A DNA stretch of 64,000 bases, from the NCBI RefSeq assembly GCF_020529025.1, contig NZ_JACNMM010000003.1, forward strand, positions 434,001 to 498,000, read 5' to 3'. Position 1 is the stretch's first letter. Each line of letters begins with the position of its first letter. The DNA comes from Oceaniglobus trochenteri (GTDB taxonomy: Bacteria > Pseudomonadota > Alphaproteobacteria > Rhodobacterales > Rhodobacteraceae). The notes beneath the pieces were generated by a model, which saw only the letters and a list, made by a program, of their open reading frames with translations, searched no databases and was not told the DNA's origin. The position numbers and the translations under genes were made by a program. Positions 36,172 through 45,416 of this stretch are shown one piece after another.

Positions 36172-37710
36172 TCAGTCGCGGGTCGACCCTTCTTCGTCGC
36201 CGCGGGCCCGCATTCCGGCCTTGACCCGCGCGCCCACGATCAGCGGCAGGACAAAGCCGACGATGGCCACCAGCCACAGCCCGATGGCCAGGGGGCTGTC
36301 GATCAGGGTCAGCCAGTTGCCGTTGTCGATGGTCACCGCGCGGCGCAGGTTGTTTTCCATCGCGTTGCCCAGCAGCGTGCCCAGGATGATCGGCACCAGC
36401 GGCACGTCGAACTTGCGCAGCAGCCAGCCCATCACGCCAAAGCCGATCATCACCAGCAGATCGAAGCTGGAGCCCGAGATGCCGTAGATGCCGACAAAGC
36501 TGACCATGGCGACAATCGGCATCAGGATGCGCGAGGGGATCATCAGCACCCGGGTGAACAGCCCGACCATGGGAATGTTCATGGCCAGAAGCATGAAGTT
36601 GGCGATGAAAAGCGCCGCGATCAGGCCCCAGACCACATCGGGGTTCTGCGAAAACAGCAGCGGCCCCGGCGTGATGTTCAGCGACAGAAGCACCGCCAGA
36701 AGCACCGCTGTCGTTCCCGATCCGGGCACGCCCAGGGCCAGCATCGGCACCAGCGCGCCACCGGCGGCGGCGTTGTTGCCGGCCTCGGGGGCTGCCACGC
36801 CGCGCGGATCGCCGGTGCCGAAGGTGCCTTCCTTGTCCACCAGCCGCTTTTCCATGGAATACGAGATGAACGACCCCAGAGAGGCCCCCGCGCCGGGCAG
36901 GACGCCCGCCACGAAGCCCAGGAACGAGGTGCGCAGCATGGTCGGCGTGCACTGCCGGATCATCGACCAGGGCGGATAGATCCGGCCGATCTCCAGCTTC
37001 TTGCCCTGTGCCTCGGACCCGCCGTGGCGGTTTTCAAGAAAGATGAAGACCTCGGACAGGGCGAACAGCCCGACGATGGCCACCAGGAAATCAAGCCCGT
37101 CGTAGAGATGCACCTCGCCGAAGGTGAAGCGCGGAACGCCGGTCTGGGTGTCGACCCCGACCATGGCCAGCCCGATTCCCAGGGCGGCGGCAAAGGCCGA
37201 CTTGGCCTGGTTGGTCGAGGAAACGCCGCCCAGGGTCATGAAGGCCAGGGCGAAAAGGGCGAAATACTCGGCCGGGCCGAACAGAAGGGCGATCTTCACC
37301 AGTTGCGGCGCCAGAAAGATCAGGCCCCAGGTGGCGATGAAGGCACCGACGAAGGACGCGATGCCCGAAAGCGACAGCGCCTCGCCGGCAAGGCCCTTCT
37401 TTGCCATGGGGTGCCCGTCGAGACAGGTCATCATGGCCGGTTCATCGCCGGGAATGTTCAGCAGGATCGACGATATGCGCCCGCCGTACATCGCCCCGTA
37501 ATAGACCGAGGTCAGCAGGATCAGCGATGGCGTCGCGCCCAGCCCCAGGGTGAAGGCCAGCGGAATCAGGATCGCCACGCCGTTCGAGGGGCCAAGACCG
37601 GGCAGCGCGCCCATGATGGTGCCCAGGAAACAGCCCAGCAGGGCCAGCCCGAGGTTCTGCCATGTCAGCGCGACGGCAAAACCGTCGCCCAGGGATGCAA
37701 GAGTGTCCAT
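36172..37710 (-). CDS. tctA: Tripartite tricarboxylate transporter, large permease TctA
   Basis: 512 residues and about 11 transmembrane helices. The TctA signature GALPGLGPSNGVAILIPLAF near the N-terminus and the second conserved block GVLPGAGASLGSFISY define the family. It is the large membrane subunit taking up tricarboxylates or related carboxylates, driven by an ion gradient. ATG 37710 is preceded by CTGAGGAGCATACA, an excellent ribosome site. It is the third gene of tctC-tctB-tctA on the minus strand, with 10 bases after tctB. Confidence 0.96.
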   Translation of the reverse strand: MDTLASLGDGFAVALTWQNLGLALLGCFLGTIMGALPGLGPSNGVAILIPLAFTLGLGATPSLILLTSVYYGAMYGGRISSILLNIPGDEPAMMTCLDGHPMAKKGLAGEALSLSGIASFVGAFIATWGLIFLAPQLVKIALLFGPAEYFALFALAFMTLGGVSSTNQAKSAFAAALGIGLAMVGVDTQTGVPRFTFGEVHLYDGLDFLVAIVGLFALSEVFIFLENRHGGSEAQGKKLEIGRIYPPWSMIRQCTPTMLRTSFLGFVAGVLPGAGASLGSFISYSMEKRLVDKEGTFGTGDPRGVAAPEAGNNAAAGGALVPMLALGVPGSGTTAVLLAVLLSLNITPGPLLFSQNPDVVWGLIAALFIANFMLLAMNIPMVGLFTRVLMIPSRILMPIVAMVSFVGIYGISGSSFDLLVMIGFGVMGWLLRKFDVPLVPIILGTLLGNAMENNLRRAVTIDNGNWLTLIDSPLAIGLWLVAIVGFVLPLIVGARVKAGMRARGDEEGSTRD

Positions 37711-37720
37711 TGTATGCTCC

Positions 37721-38152
37721 TCAGAAGCCCCAGGGCCCGCGGGCAAGCGACAGCCCCAGCACCAGGTGGAAGATGACGTAGATGCCGACCGAGGTGCCGA
37801 CCCCGGTGGCGACTGCCTCGAAGGGGGACGAACCCAGCCGCCAGGCCAGGTATCCGGCCGCGAAGGCGGTCGAGAGCACGAAGCCCGCTTCGGGCAACAG
37901 GTTGGCATAAAGGATCATGACGACAGCGGCGGCACCGATTTCCACGAGGCGGCCAAGGGCGGGCCAGGCGGGCTCGGGGTCGGGGCGCAGGGCGATGACG
38001 GCGCTGGACAGGCCAAGGATCGCGGCGATGATCAGGGGAAAGGCCTTGGGGCCCACGGCATCGGACAGGAAGCTTTCCTCGATGGCGATCGCCGCAATGG
38101 CGAACCCGATGGCGAGAAGCATGCCGAAGACACCGAAGATGCGATCACTCAT
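37721..38152 (-). CDS. tctB: Tripartite tricarboxylate transporter, small permease TctB
   Basis: 143 residues with four predicted transmembrane helices. The N-terminal SDRIFGVFGMLLAIGFAIAA and the centre LRPDPEPAWPALGRLVEIG are TctB-like. It is the poorly conserved small membrane subunit of the transporter. The ATG 38152 with GGAG at the right distance is preferred to the TTG at 38164. A strong 14-bp hairpin separates it from tctC. Confidence 0.9.
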   Translation of the reverse strand: MSDRIFGVFGMLLAIGFAIAAIAIEESFLSDAVGPKAFPLIIAAILGLSSAVIALRPDPEPAWPALGRLVEIGAAAVVMILYANLLPEAGFVLSTAFAAGYLAWRLGSSPFEAVATGVGTSVGIYVIFHLVLGLSLARGPWGF

Positions 38153-38182
38153 TGAGATCTCCAATTCGGAACAGGTTGGGCA

Positions 38183-38218
38183 GGACCGGGCGCCGCATGG
38201 TGGGGCGGCGCCCGGTCC
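38183..38218 (-). promoter_or_regulatory. 14-bp perfect hairpin between tctC and tctB
   Basis: The arms GGACCGGGCGCCGC (38183-38196) and GCGGCGCCCGGTCC (38205-38218) are exact complements with an 8-base loop. It sits 21 bases downstream of the tctC stop. Stem-loops here commonly protect the binding-protein mRNA 3' end or partly terminate transcription, which yields more binding protein than permease. No T run follows, so full termination is unlikely. Confidence 0.8.
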
Positions 38219-38239
38219 GGGCCGTGGTGTCGGCGGCGT

Positions 38240-39217
38240 TTACTTGATGATGCCGATTTCCTTCGAAATCGCCTGGATGCGTGCCACGCTGTCGGCGACG
38301 AACTCTTCGAACTCGGCGCCCTGAAGGCCGAGGGGGGCCAGGCCGTTCACGGCCATGATCTCTTTCCACTCGTCCGAAGCGTAGAGGGCGGCGATCTTTT
38401 CGACCCAGGCGTTGTAGGCTTCATCGCTGGAGCCGCCGGGGGCGTAGAAACCGCGCCAGTTGGCGCCAAGCGCATCGACGCCCTGTTCCTTGGCGGTGGG
38501 GATATCGGCGAAATCGCCGTCCAGACGCTCGGGCGCGAGAACGGCAAGCACCTTGATGTCACCGGATTCGACGAAACCCTTGGCTTCGGACAGATCGCCC
38601 GTGAAGCCCTGCACCGACCCGGCCAGAAGCTGGGTCACCGCCTCGCCGCCGCCGTCGAAGGCGATGTACTTGACGGAACGCACATCGTCGATGCCATAGG
38701 CGTCGGCGGCGATCAGCACCTTCAGGTGGTCCCAGCCACCCACGGCAGAACCGCCGGCGATGGAAACCGATGTGGGGTCGTTCTTGATCTGGTCAAGAAA
38801 CTGCGGCAGCGTCTCGATCTCGCTGTCGGCGGCAACCGCGATCACGCCGTAATCGGCACCGATCGAGGCGACCCAGCGGACCTGGTCCATGGTGTTGCCC
38901 GGATAGCTGCCCTGGGCCAGGCGGGTTGCCGTGGCCGACGAGGCGGCGACGATCAGGTCATCGGAATCGTTGCGCTTGTTCACCACCTCGGCGAAGGCCA
39001 CGCCGCCACCGCCACCGGCAAGGTTGACGACCTGCATGGTCTTGTCGATCTGGCCCAGGTCCTGCAGCACCTTGCCGACCTGGCGGCAGGTGAAATCCCA
39101 GCCGCCGCCGGGGTTGGCGGGCGCGATGCATTCGGGGTTTTCCTGGGCCGATGCGGTCACGGCCGACAGCGACAGGGCGACAGCGGCAATCAGGCCGCGG
39201 GTTGCGGATGTTCTCAT
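38240..39217 (-). CDS. tctC: Tripartite tricarboxylate transporter substrate-binding protein TctC
   Basis: 325 residues. A cleavable signal peptide (RGLIAAVALSLSAVTASA-QE) exports it to the periplasm. The mature protein has the TctC pattern with ECIAPANPGGGWDFTCRQVG and GGSAVGGWDHLKVLIAADAYG, plus a conserved cysteine pair near residues 31 and 46. ATG 39217 is preceded by GAGGAGGAACCC. First gene of the operon, divergent from tctDE and so probably controlled by TctD through the 149-base intergenic region. The specific carboxylate bound is unknown. Confidence 0.95.
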   Translation of the reverse strand: MRTSATRGLIAAVALSLSAVTASAQENPECIAPANPGGGWDFTCRQVGKVLQDLGQIDKTMQVVNLAGGGGGVAFAEVVNKRNDSDDLIVAASSATATRLAQGSYPGNTMDQVRWVASIGADYGVIAVAADSEIETLPQFLDQIKNDPTSVSIAGGSAVGGWDHLKVLIAADAYGIDDVRSVKYIAFDGGGEAVTQLLAGSVQGFTGDLSEAKGFVESGDIKVLAVLAPERLDGDFADIPTAKEQGVDALGANWRGFYAPGGSSDEAYNAWVEKIAALYASDEWKEIMAVNGLAPLGLQGAEFEEFVADSVARIQAISKEIGIIK

Positions 39218-39366
39218 GGGTTCCTCCTCAGAAGTTGCTCGGCGCACTCCCTTGCGCCGAGGTCGTTCCCGTGGGGGGCATTCGCCCTTTCCCGCGGGTC
39301 AGGGATGTGTAACGGATATAGCTGTCATGAACCTGTCAGTTCGGGCAGAGGGGGGACTGCCGCGCC

Positions 39367-40038
39367 ATGCGAATCCTGCTGGTCGAGGATACCGAGGATC
39401 TGGCCGAGGGCGTTATGGCGCACCTTGCCCGCTCGGGGATCGTCTGCGATCTGGCCGTCAGCATCGAGGCGGCAGACGATTACCGCGCGGTCCAGAGATA
39501 TGACGCCGTGATCCTCGATATCAACCTGCCCGACGGATCGGGGCTGGCCCTGCTGCGCGATCTGCGCCGCGAGGCCGACCGCACGCCCGTGCTCATGCTC
39601 ACGGCGCTGACCTCGATCGATGACAGGGTGGCGGCGCTGGACCAGGGGGCCGACGATTACCTGGGCAAGCCCTTCGATCAGCGCGAGCTTGAGGCGCGGC
39701 TGCGCGCGCTCGTCCGGCGCGAGGCCGAGCGCAAGGAGGAACGGATTACCCTGGGCAGCCTTGTCTTTTCGCTGAACGACCGCAGCGCACGGTTGAACGG
39801 CCGCCAGATGGGCCTGACCCGGCGCGAGGCGGCCCTTCTGGATACGCTGATCCGCCACCAGGGGCAGTACCTGTCGAAAACCCGCCTTTACGATTCCCTT
39901 TTCGGGTTCGACGATGCCGATGTCGGGGTGAACGCCATCGAGCTTTACATCGCCCGCCTGCGCAAGAGGTTCGCCGACAGCGATGTGCGCATCGAAACCC
40001 AGCGCGGTGTCGGATACCGCATCTTTGCCGATGGCTGA
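39367..40038 (+). CDS. tctD: Response regulator TctD (OmpR family)
   Basis: 223 residues. The receiver domain has the phosphoacceptor Asp51 (AVILDINLPDG), acidic Glu-Asp near residue 7, and the Lys in YLGKPFDQ. The C-terminal winged-helix domain includes RREAALLDTLIRHQGQYLS and DVRIETQRGVGYRIF. It is expected to activate the divergent tctCBA genes when the substrate is sensed by TctE. The start follows a normal spacing. It overlaps tctE by 8 bases. Confidence 0.96.
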   Translation: MRILLVEDTEDLAEGVMAHLARSGIVCDLAVSIEAADDYRAVQRYDAVILDINLPDGSGLALLRDLRREADRTPVLMLTALTSIDDRVAALDQGADDYLGKPFDQRELEARLRALVRREAERKEERITLGSLVFSLNDRSARLNGRQMGLTRREAALLDTLIRHQGQYLSKTRLYDSLFGFDDADVGVNAIELYIARLRKRFADSDVRIETQRGVGYRIFADG

Positions 40039-41422
40039 GCGTCCGCCCACCCGCAGCCTTGTCACCCGGGTGCTGTTCGCCGTTCTCGCGATCCTGTTCC
40101 TGGGGGGGCTTCTGGTGGCCGGGTCGATGTGGCTGAACGGTCAGACGGCGGTGCGGCGGGCCTATGACCAGATCCTGCTGGGGGCCGCCAACGACATTGC
40201 CGAATCCATCCGCATTCTGGGCGGGCGGCCCGTTGCCGACCTGCCGGTTTCGGCCTTCGAGCTTTTGGCGCAGGCCCCCGAGGACCGGATCTATTACCGC
40301 GTGCGTGGCCCCGAGGGCGAATTCATCACCGGGCTGGATGCCGAGATGCAGATCGACGGCCCCGCGCGGCGCGGCGATGCGCCGGTCTATTTCGATGCCC
40401 GGCTGAACGGCGAGGCCGCGCGCTTCATCCGGGTGAACCGCCGCTTTGCCGAACGCGATTTTTCGGGCCTTGTGGAAATCGTGGTTGGCCAGACCCTGCG
40501 CGCGCGCACCGCGATGATGACCGACCTGATGCTGAACGCGATCCTGCCGATGGCGCTGGCCGGTCTGGCGCTGGTGCTGGTGGCCTGGATGGTCATCCGT
40601 CGCGCGCTGCGCCCGCTTGAGGCGATCACCCAGGGCCTGTCCGAGCGCGACCCCCACGATCTGACGCCCATTCTGCCCGACCGGCTGCCGCAGGAATTGC
40701 AGGTCATGATCGGGGCGATGAACCGGTTCATGGGCCGGCTTTCGGATCAGTTCGAGGGTACACGCAACCTCATATCCGACACCGCCCACCAGTTGCGCAC
40801 GCCGGTTGCCGCCATCCGCGTTCACGCCGAAACCGCCATCATCGAACCCGACGGTCCGGCCCGCAGCCGGGCGATGGACAGGCTGTTGTCGCGCACCCGG
40901 TCGCTTGGCACGCTGCTGGACCAGCTTCTGAACCGGGCGCTGGTGCTGCACCGAAGTGATTCTGTGCCCCGCGCCCCTGTCGATCTGCGCGACGTGGCGC
41001 TTGAGATCATGGAGCGCGACGACCAGGGCGTTCTGGCGCCGGCGGTCGATCTGCGGCTTGAGATCGGGGAAGAGCCGGTGATGGTGCGGGCCGATGCCTT
41101 TTCCCTGCAAGAGGCCGGGCGAAACCTTCTGGGCAATGCCGTGGCCCACGGGGTGCCTCCGGTGGTGATCGGCGCCGAACGGCGCGGGGCCGAGGCCATC
41201 CTGTGGGTGCGCGATCAGGGCCCCGGGCCGGATCAGAAGATCCTCGCGCGGTTGGGCGAAAGGTTCAACCGCAACGCCGATTCGCGCGAGGGCAGCAATG
41301 GCATCGGCCTTTCCATCGTCCAGTCGGTGGCCCGGGCCTTTGGCGGCGCGGTCGAGATGACACGCGACGAAAAGGGGTTTCGCGCCGCCATCGTCCTGCC
41401 GACCGGGGGGGAGGGGACATGA
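40031..41422 (+). CDS. tctE: Sensor histidine kinase TctE
   Basis: 463 residues: transmembrane segment 1 (VLFAVLAILFLGGLLVAGSMW), a periplasmic sensor region of about 125 residues, transmembrane segment 2 (ILPMALAGLALVLVAWMVI), then HAMP, the dimerisation His253 (SDTAHQLRTPVAA) and a catalytic domain with the N box (NLLGNAVAHG) and G boxes (VRDQGPGP, GSNGIGLSIV). It senses extracytoplasmic carboxylates and phosphorylates TctD. ATG inside the tctD end; the following gene begins at its stop (ATGA), giving a three-gene operon. Confidence 0.95.
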   Translation: MAERPPTRSLVTRVLFAVLAILFLGGLLVAGSMWLNGQTAVRRAYDQILLGAANDIAESIRILGGRPVADLPVSAFELLAQAPEDRIYYRVRGPEGEFITGLDAEMQIDGPARRGDAPVYFDARLNGEAARFIRVNRRFAERDFSGLVEIVVGQTLRARTAMMTDLMLNAILPMALAGLALVLVAWMVIRRALRPLEAITQGLSERDPHDLTPILPDRLPQELQVMIGAMNRFMGRLSDQFEGTRNLISDTAHQLRTPVAAIRVHAETAIIEPDGPARSRAMDRLLSRTRSLGTLLDQLLNRALVLHRSDSVPRAPVDLRDVALEIMERDDQGVLAPAVDLRLEIGEEPVMVRADAFSLQEAGRNLLGNAVAHGVPPVVIGAERRGAEAILWVRDQGPGPDQKILARLGERFNRNADSREGSNGIGLSIVQSVARAFGGAVEMTRDEKGFRAAIVLPTGGEGT

Positions 41423-42462
41423 CCGCGCTGCTGCGTCTCGTGCTTTGCGCCCTGCTGGCGCTGTTGCCGGTGCAGGCCACGGCGCAGGAGGCGACGGTGC
41501 GCATCGGCGGGGGCGATACCGCTTTCCTGATGCGGTCAACCACCGATATCGCCATCATCCGCCCGGTCATCGAACGCTTTGCCGAACGCAACCCCGAACT
41601 GGCGATCACCTATGAACAATGGGGGTCGAACGCTCTGTTTGCCCGCACCCGGGAAGATTGCCGGGGGGATGGCCCGGGCGCCGATGCGGTGTTTTCCTCG
41701 GCGGTGCAGCAGATGGTCTGGCTGGTCAATGCCGCCTGTGCGCAGCCCCACCGGTCGGCCGCGACGCTGGCCCTGCCCGCAACGCGCCGCTGGCGGGATG
41801 AATTGTGGGGCGTCACGACCGAACCGGCCGTCATCGTCTACAACAAGCGCCTGCTGCGGGCCGATGCCGTGCCGCAGAACCGGTTTGCCCTGCTGGACGC
41901 CATGCGCGCCCGGCCCGAATTCTATCGCCGCAAGATCGCCACCTACGATATCGCCGCCTCGGGGCTTGGCTATCTCTTTGCCTATAGCGACAGCCTTGAG
42001 GCGACGACATTCGGCGGCCTGATGGAAAGCTTCGCGCGGATCGACGCCGTGGCGACCTGCTGTTCCGCCGAGATCATCGCCGGGGTGGCGCGGGGGGAAT
42101 ACCTGATCGCCTACAACGTGCTGGGGTCCTACGTCTCGAACGCGGCCTCGCCCGAGGTGGGGGTGATCCTGCCCAGGGATTACACGCTGTTCCTGTCGCG
42201 GGCCTATTTGATCCCCCGCAAGGCCCGCCGGGGTGAAATGGCCGCCCGCCTGCTGGATTTCCTTCTGTCGCCCGAAGCGCAGGGATTGCTGCTGCGGGCG
42301 GGGCTTGTCACCGATCTGGAGGACGCCGAAACCAGCCTGCCCCCCAGTGCGCGCCGTGCGATCCCGCTTTCCCCGGCGCTTCTGGTGGCGCTTGACGCCA
42401 ACCGGCGGGCGCTGATGCTTGAATTCTGGCGCGATACCTTCGAGGAGGACACGTTGCCCTGA
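41419..42462 (+). CDS. Periplasmic substrate-binding protein (iron/polyamine-type fold) in the tctDE operon
   Basis: 347 residues with a signal peptide (LLRLVLCALLALLPVQATAQ) and the two-lobe layout of ABC-type solute-binding proteins, with conserved EQWGSNALFARTREDC, WGVTTEPAVIVYNKRLL and GEYLIAYNVLGSYVS. No transport permease or ATPase genes follow, so it cannot by itself be an ABC transporter. It is translationally coupled to tctE (ATGA). A binding protein in a kinase operon often acts as a ligand-loaded partner of the sensor; this is inference. Substrate unknown. Confidence 0.85.
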   Translation: MTALLRLVLCALLALLPVQATAQEATVRIGGGDTAFLMRSTTDIAIIRPVIERFAERNPELAITYEQWGSNALFARTREDCRGDGPGADAVFSSAVQQMVWLVNAACAQPHRSAATLALPATRRWRDELWGVTTEPAVIVYNKRLLRADAVPQNRFALLDAMRARPEFYRRKIATYDIAASGLGYLFAYSDSLEATTFGGLMESFARIDAVATCCSAEIIAGVARGEYLIAYNVLGSYVSNAASPEVGVILPRDYTLFLSRAYLIPRKARRGEMAARLLDFLLSPEAQGLLLRAGLVTDLEDAETSLPPSARRAIPLSPALLVALDANRRALMLEFWRDTFEEDTLP

Positions 42463-42603
42463 GCGGCCAGGACGTTTGCCAGCAAGAGTGCGGCAAGCTG
42501 TCGGCCCGATGTCTAAAAAGACGCGCAACCGGTCGCCGGTGATTATCGCCTTCCCCTGCGTTACGGTCTAGGGTGGCGGCAATTGTGACCCGGAGACTGA
42601 AGA

Positions 42604-45384
42604 ATGTCCGATACCCTGCGTTTTACCCTCGATGGTCAAGAGGTCGAAGCCGAGTCCGGCGAGACCATTTGGGAGGTGGCCAAGAGGGTGGGCACCACAA
42701 TCCCGCACCTGTGCCACCGGGATGAGCCGGGCTATCGCGCCGATGGCAATTGCCGCGCCTGCATGGTCGCCATCGAAGGAGAGCGCAACCTTGCCGCCTC
42801 CTGCATTCGCCAGCCCGCCGATGGCATGGTCGTGTCGTCGCAGGGCGCGCGCGAGGTCAAGGCTCGCCGGATGGTCATGGAAATGCTGCTGGCCGATCAG
42901 CCAAAGCAGGACGTGGCGCACGACAAGTCGGCGCATCTCTGGGACATGGCGGCGCAACAGGGCGTGGATGAAAGCCGCTTTCCGCCGCTGGAGCCATCGC
43001 GCATTCCGCTGCTGGACGATTCCCATGTGGCGATGTCGGTGAACCTTGACGCCTGCATTCAATGCGGGCTGTGCGTGCGCGCCTGCCGCGAGGTGCAGGT
43101 GAACGACGTGATCGGCATGTCGGGGCGGGGGCACGACAGTTACCCGACCTTCGATCTGGGCGATCCCATGGGCGATTCCACCTGCGTGGCCTGCGGCGAA
43201 TGCGTGCAGGCCTGCCCGACGGGCGCGCTGATGCCGTCGTCGGTGGTGAACGAGGCGCAGGTGGGCGACCGCGCCGATTTCGACAGCGAAACCAAAAGCG
43301 TCTGCCCCTTCTGCGGCGTCGGTTGCCAGGTGTCGATCAAGGTCAAGGATGGCAAGGTCAAATATGTCGAGGGCATCAACGGCCCGGCCAACGAAGGGCG
43401 GCTTTGCGTCAAGGGGCGGTTCGGGTTCGACTATATCCACCACCCGCACCGCCTGACCAAACCGCTGATCCGCCGCGACGATGCGCCCGAAAAGGGGCTG
43501 AACGTCGATCCCGCCAATCCCTGGACCCACTTCCGCGAGGCGACCTGGGACGAGGCGCTGGAAAAGGCCGGTGCCGGGCTGGTGGACATCCGCAGCTATT
43601 ACGGCGGCAAGGCGGTGGCCGGGTTCGGCAGCGCGAAATGCACCAACGAAGAGGCCTATCTGTTCCAGAAGCTGATCCGGCAGGGGTTCGGCCACAACAA
43701 CGTGGACCACTGCACGCGGCTTTGCCATGCCTCTTCGGTGGCCGCGTTGATGGAGAATGTCGGATCGGGCGCCGTGACGGCGACGTTCAACGAGATCGAG
43801 AATGCCGATGTGGCCATCGTGATCGGCGCCAACCCGACCGAAAACCACCCCGTCGCCGCCACCTTCTTCAAGCAGTTCGCCAAGCGGGGCGGGCAGTTGA
43901 TGGTCATGGACCCGCGCGGCCAGGCGCTGAAACGCCACGCCAGCCACATGCTGCAATTCCGCCCGGGCACCGATGTGGCGCTTCTGAATGCGATCATGAA
44001 CGTGATCGTCGAGGAAAAGCTCTATGACCGGCAGTATATCGAGGGGTTCACCGAAGGCTTCTTCGAATTCCGCGATCATATCCGCGCCTTCACCCCCGAA
44101 CGGATGAGCGATCTTTGCGGCATCAGCGCCGAGATGATCCGCGACGTGGCCCGCACCTATGCCGGGGCAAGCCGGGCGATGATCTTCTGGGGCATGGGGA
44201 TTTCCCAGCATATCCACGGCACCGACAACGCCCGCTGCCTGATCGCGCTGGCGCTTCTGTGTGGCCAGATCGGGCGCCCGGGCACCGGGCTGCACCCGCT
44301 TCGCGGCCAGAACAACGTGCAGGGCGCATCCGATGCCGGGCTGATCCCCCAGGTCATGCCCGATTATCAAAGCGTGGCCGACCCCGAGGTGCGCGAGCTG
44401 TTCCGCCACATCTGGAAGGGCACCGCGATCCAGGAAACTCCGGGCCTGACGGTGGTGGAGATCATCGACGCCATCTATCGCGGCGAGATCAAGGGCATGT
44501 ATATCCTGGGCGAAAACCCCGCCATGTCCGACCCCGACGTGGAACATGCCCGCGATGCCCTGGCCAAGCTGGATCACCTGGTGGTGCAGGATATCTTCCT
44601 GACCGAAACGGCGAACTATGCCGATGTGATCCTGCCCGCGTCGGCCTTTCCCGAAAAGCGCGGCACCGTGACCAACACCAACCGGCAGGTGCAGATGGGC
44701 CGCCAGGCCGTCCCGCCCCCGGGAGAGGCGCGCGAGGATTGGGCGGTGATCGTCGATCTGGCCCGGCGCGTCGGGCTGGACTGGGATTATGACGGCCCGC
44801 GCAGCGTGTTCGACGAGATGAAGATGTCCATGCGCAGCCTGCACCACATCACCTGGAAGCGGCTTCAGAACGAGGGCGCCGTCACCTATCCCTGCCAGTC
44901 GCCCACCGATCCGGGGCAGGCCGTGGTCTTTGGCGACGGCTTTCCGCGCCGCGCCGGGCGGGCCAGGTTTGCACCCGTCCGGGTGACACCCCCCGCCGAG
45001 GTGCCCAACGACGAATACCCGATGATCCTGACCACGGGCCGGCAGCTTGAACACTGGCACACCGGCAGCATGACCCGCCGGGCCAGCGTGCTGGACAGTA
45101 TCGAACCCGAGGCGAATTGTTCGCTGCACCCGGCCACGCTGCGCAAGCTGGGCGTGGCGCCGGGTGAACACGTCCGTCTGACCACGCGGCGCGGTTCGGT
45201 CGACGTGATGGCGCGGGCGGATCGCGCCGTGGCCGAGGACATGGTGTTCCTGCCTTTTGCCTATGTCGAAGCGGCGGCGAACATCCTGACGAACTCGGCT
45301 TTGGACCCCTTCGGCAAGATCCCCGAGTTCAAGTATTCCGCCGTGCGCGCGGAAAAACCCGACGGGGCACTGGCGGCCGAATAG
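42604..45384 (+). CDS. Formate dehydrogenase alpha subunit, molybdenum-containing (FdhA/FdsA-like)
   Basis: 926 residues. An N-terminal 2Fe-2S ferredoxin-like domain (about residues 1-80; CHRDEPGYRADGNCRAC) is followed by two 4Fe-4S motifs (CIQCGLCVRACR, CVACGECVQACP). A further 4Fe-4S motif (CPFCGVGC) begins the molybdopterin domain, where the Mo ligand Cys374 lies next to His375 (RLCHASSVAAL). Formate is oxidised to CO2. The His-Cys3 cluster motif found between the ferredoxin and 4Fe-4S modules in FdsA-type enzymes is missing (HDKSAHLWDMAAQ instead). No beta, gamma, FdhD or chaperone gene is present nearby. Confidence 0.93.
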   Translation: MSDTLRFTLDGQEVEAESGETIWEVAKRVGTTIPHLCHRDEPGYRADGNCRACMVAIEGERNLAASCIRQPADGMVVSSQGAREVKARRMVMEMLLADQPKQDVAHDKSAHLWDMAAQQGVDESRFPPLEPSRIPLLDDSHVAMSVNLDACIQCGLCVRACREVQVNDVIGMSGRGHDSYPTFDLGDPMGDSTCVACGECVQACPTGALMPSSVVNEAQVGDRADFDSETKSVCPFCGVGCQVSIKVKDGKVKYVEGINGPANEGRLCVKGRFGFDYIHHPHRLTKPLIRRDDAPEKGLNVDPANPWTHFREATWDEALEKAGAGLVDIRSYYGGKAVAGFGSAKCTNEEAYLFQKLIRQGFGHNNVDHCTRLCHASSVAALMENVGSGAVTATFNEIENADVAIVIGANPTENHPVAATFFKQFAKRGGQLMVMDPRGQALKRHASHMLQFRPGTDVALLNAIMNVIVEEKLYDRQYIEGFTEGFFEFRDHIRAFTPERMSDLCGISAEMIRDVARTYAGASRAMIFWGMGISQHIHGTDNARCLIALALLCGQIGRPGTGLHPLRGQNNVQGASDAGLIPQVMPDYQSVADPEVRELFRHIWKGTAIQETPGLTVVEIIDAIYRGEIKGMYILGENPAMSDPDVEHARDALAKLDHLVVQDIFLTETANYADVILPASAFPEKRGTVTNTNRQVQMGRQAVPPPGEAREDWAVIVDLARRVGLDWDYDGPRSVFDEMKMSMRSLHHITWKRLQNEGAVTYPCQSPTDPGQAVVFGDGFPRRAGRARFAPVRVTPPAEVPNDEYPMILTTGRQLEHWHTGSMTRRASVLDSIEPEANCSLHPATLRKLGVAPGEHVRLTTRRGSVDVMARADRAVAEDMVFLPFAYVEAAANILTNSALDPFGKIPEFKYSAVRAEKPDGALAAE

Positions 45385-45416
45385 GCCGCCAACCCGGCCG
45401 CTTTGGCAGGGGCCTG

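Noticed and set aside
42568-45171. 867-residue minus-strand frame opposite the formate dehydrogenase gene
   Set aside because: It is an antisense shadow of a long high-GC gene: histidine- and glycine-rich composition, no motif, no ribosome site. The sense frame has all FDH motifs.
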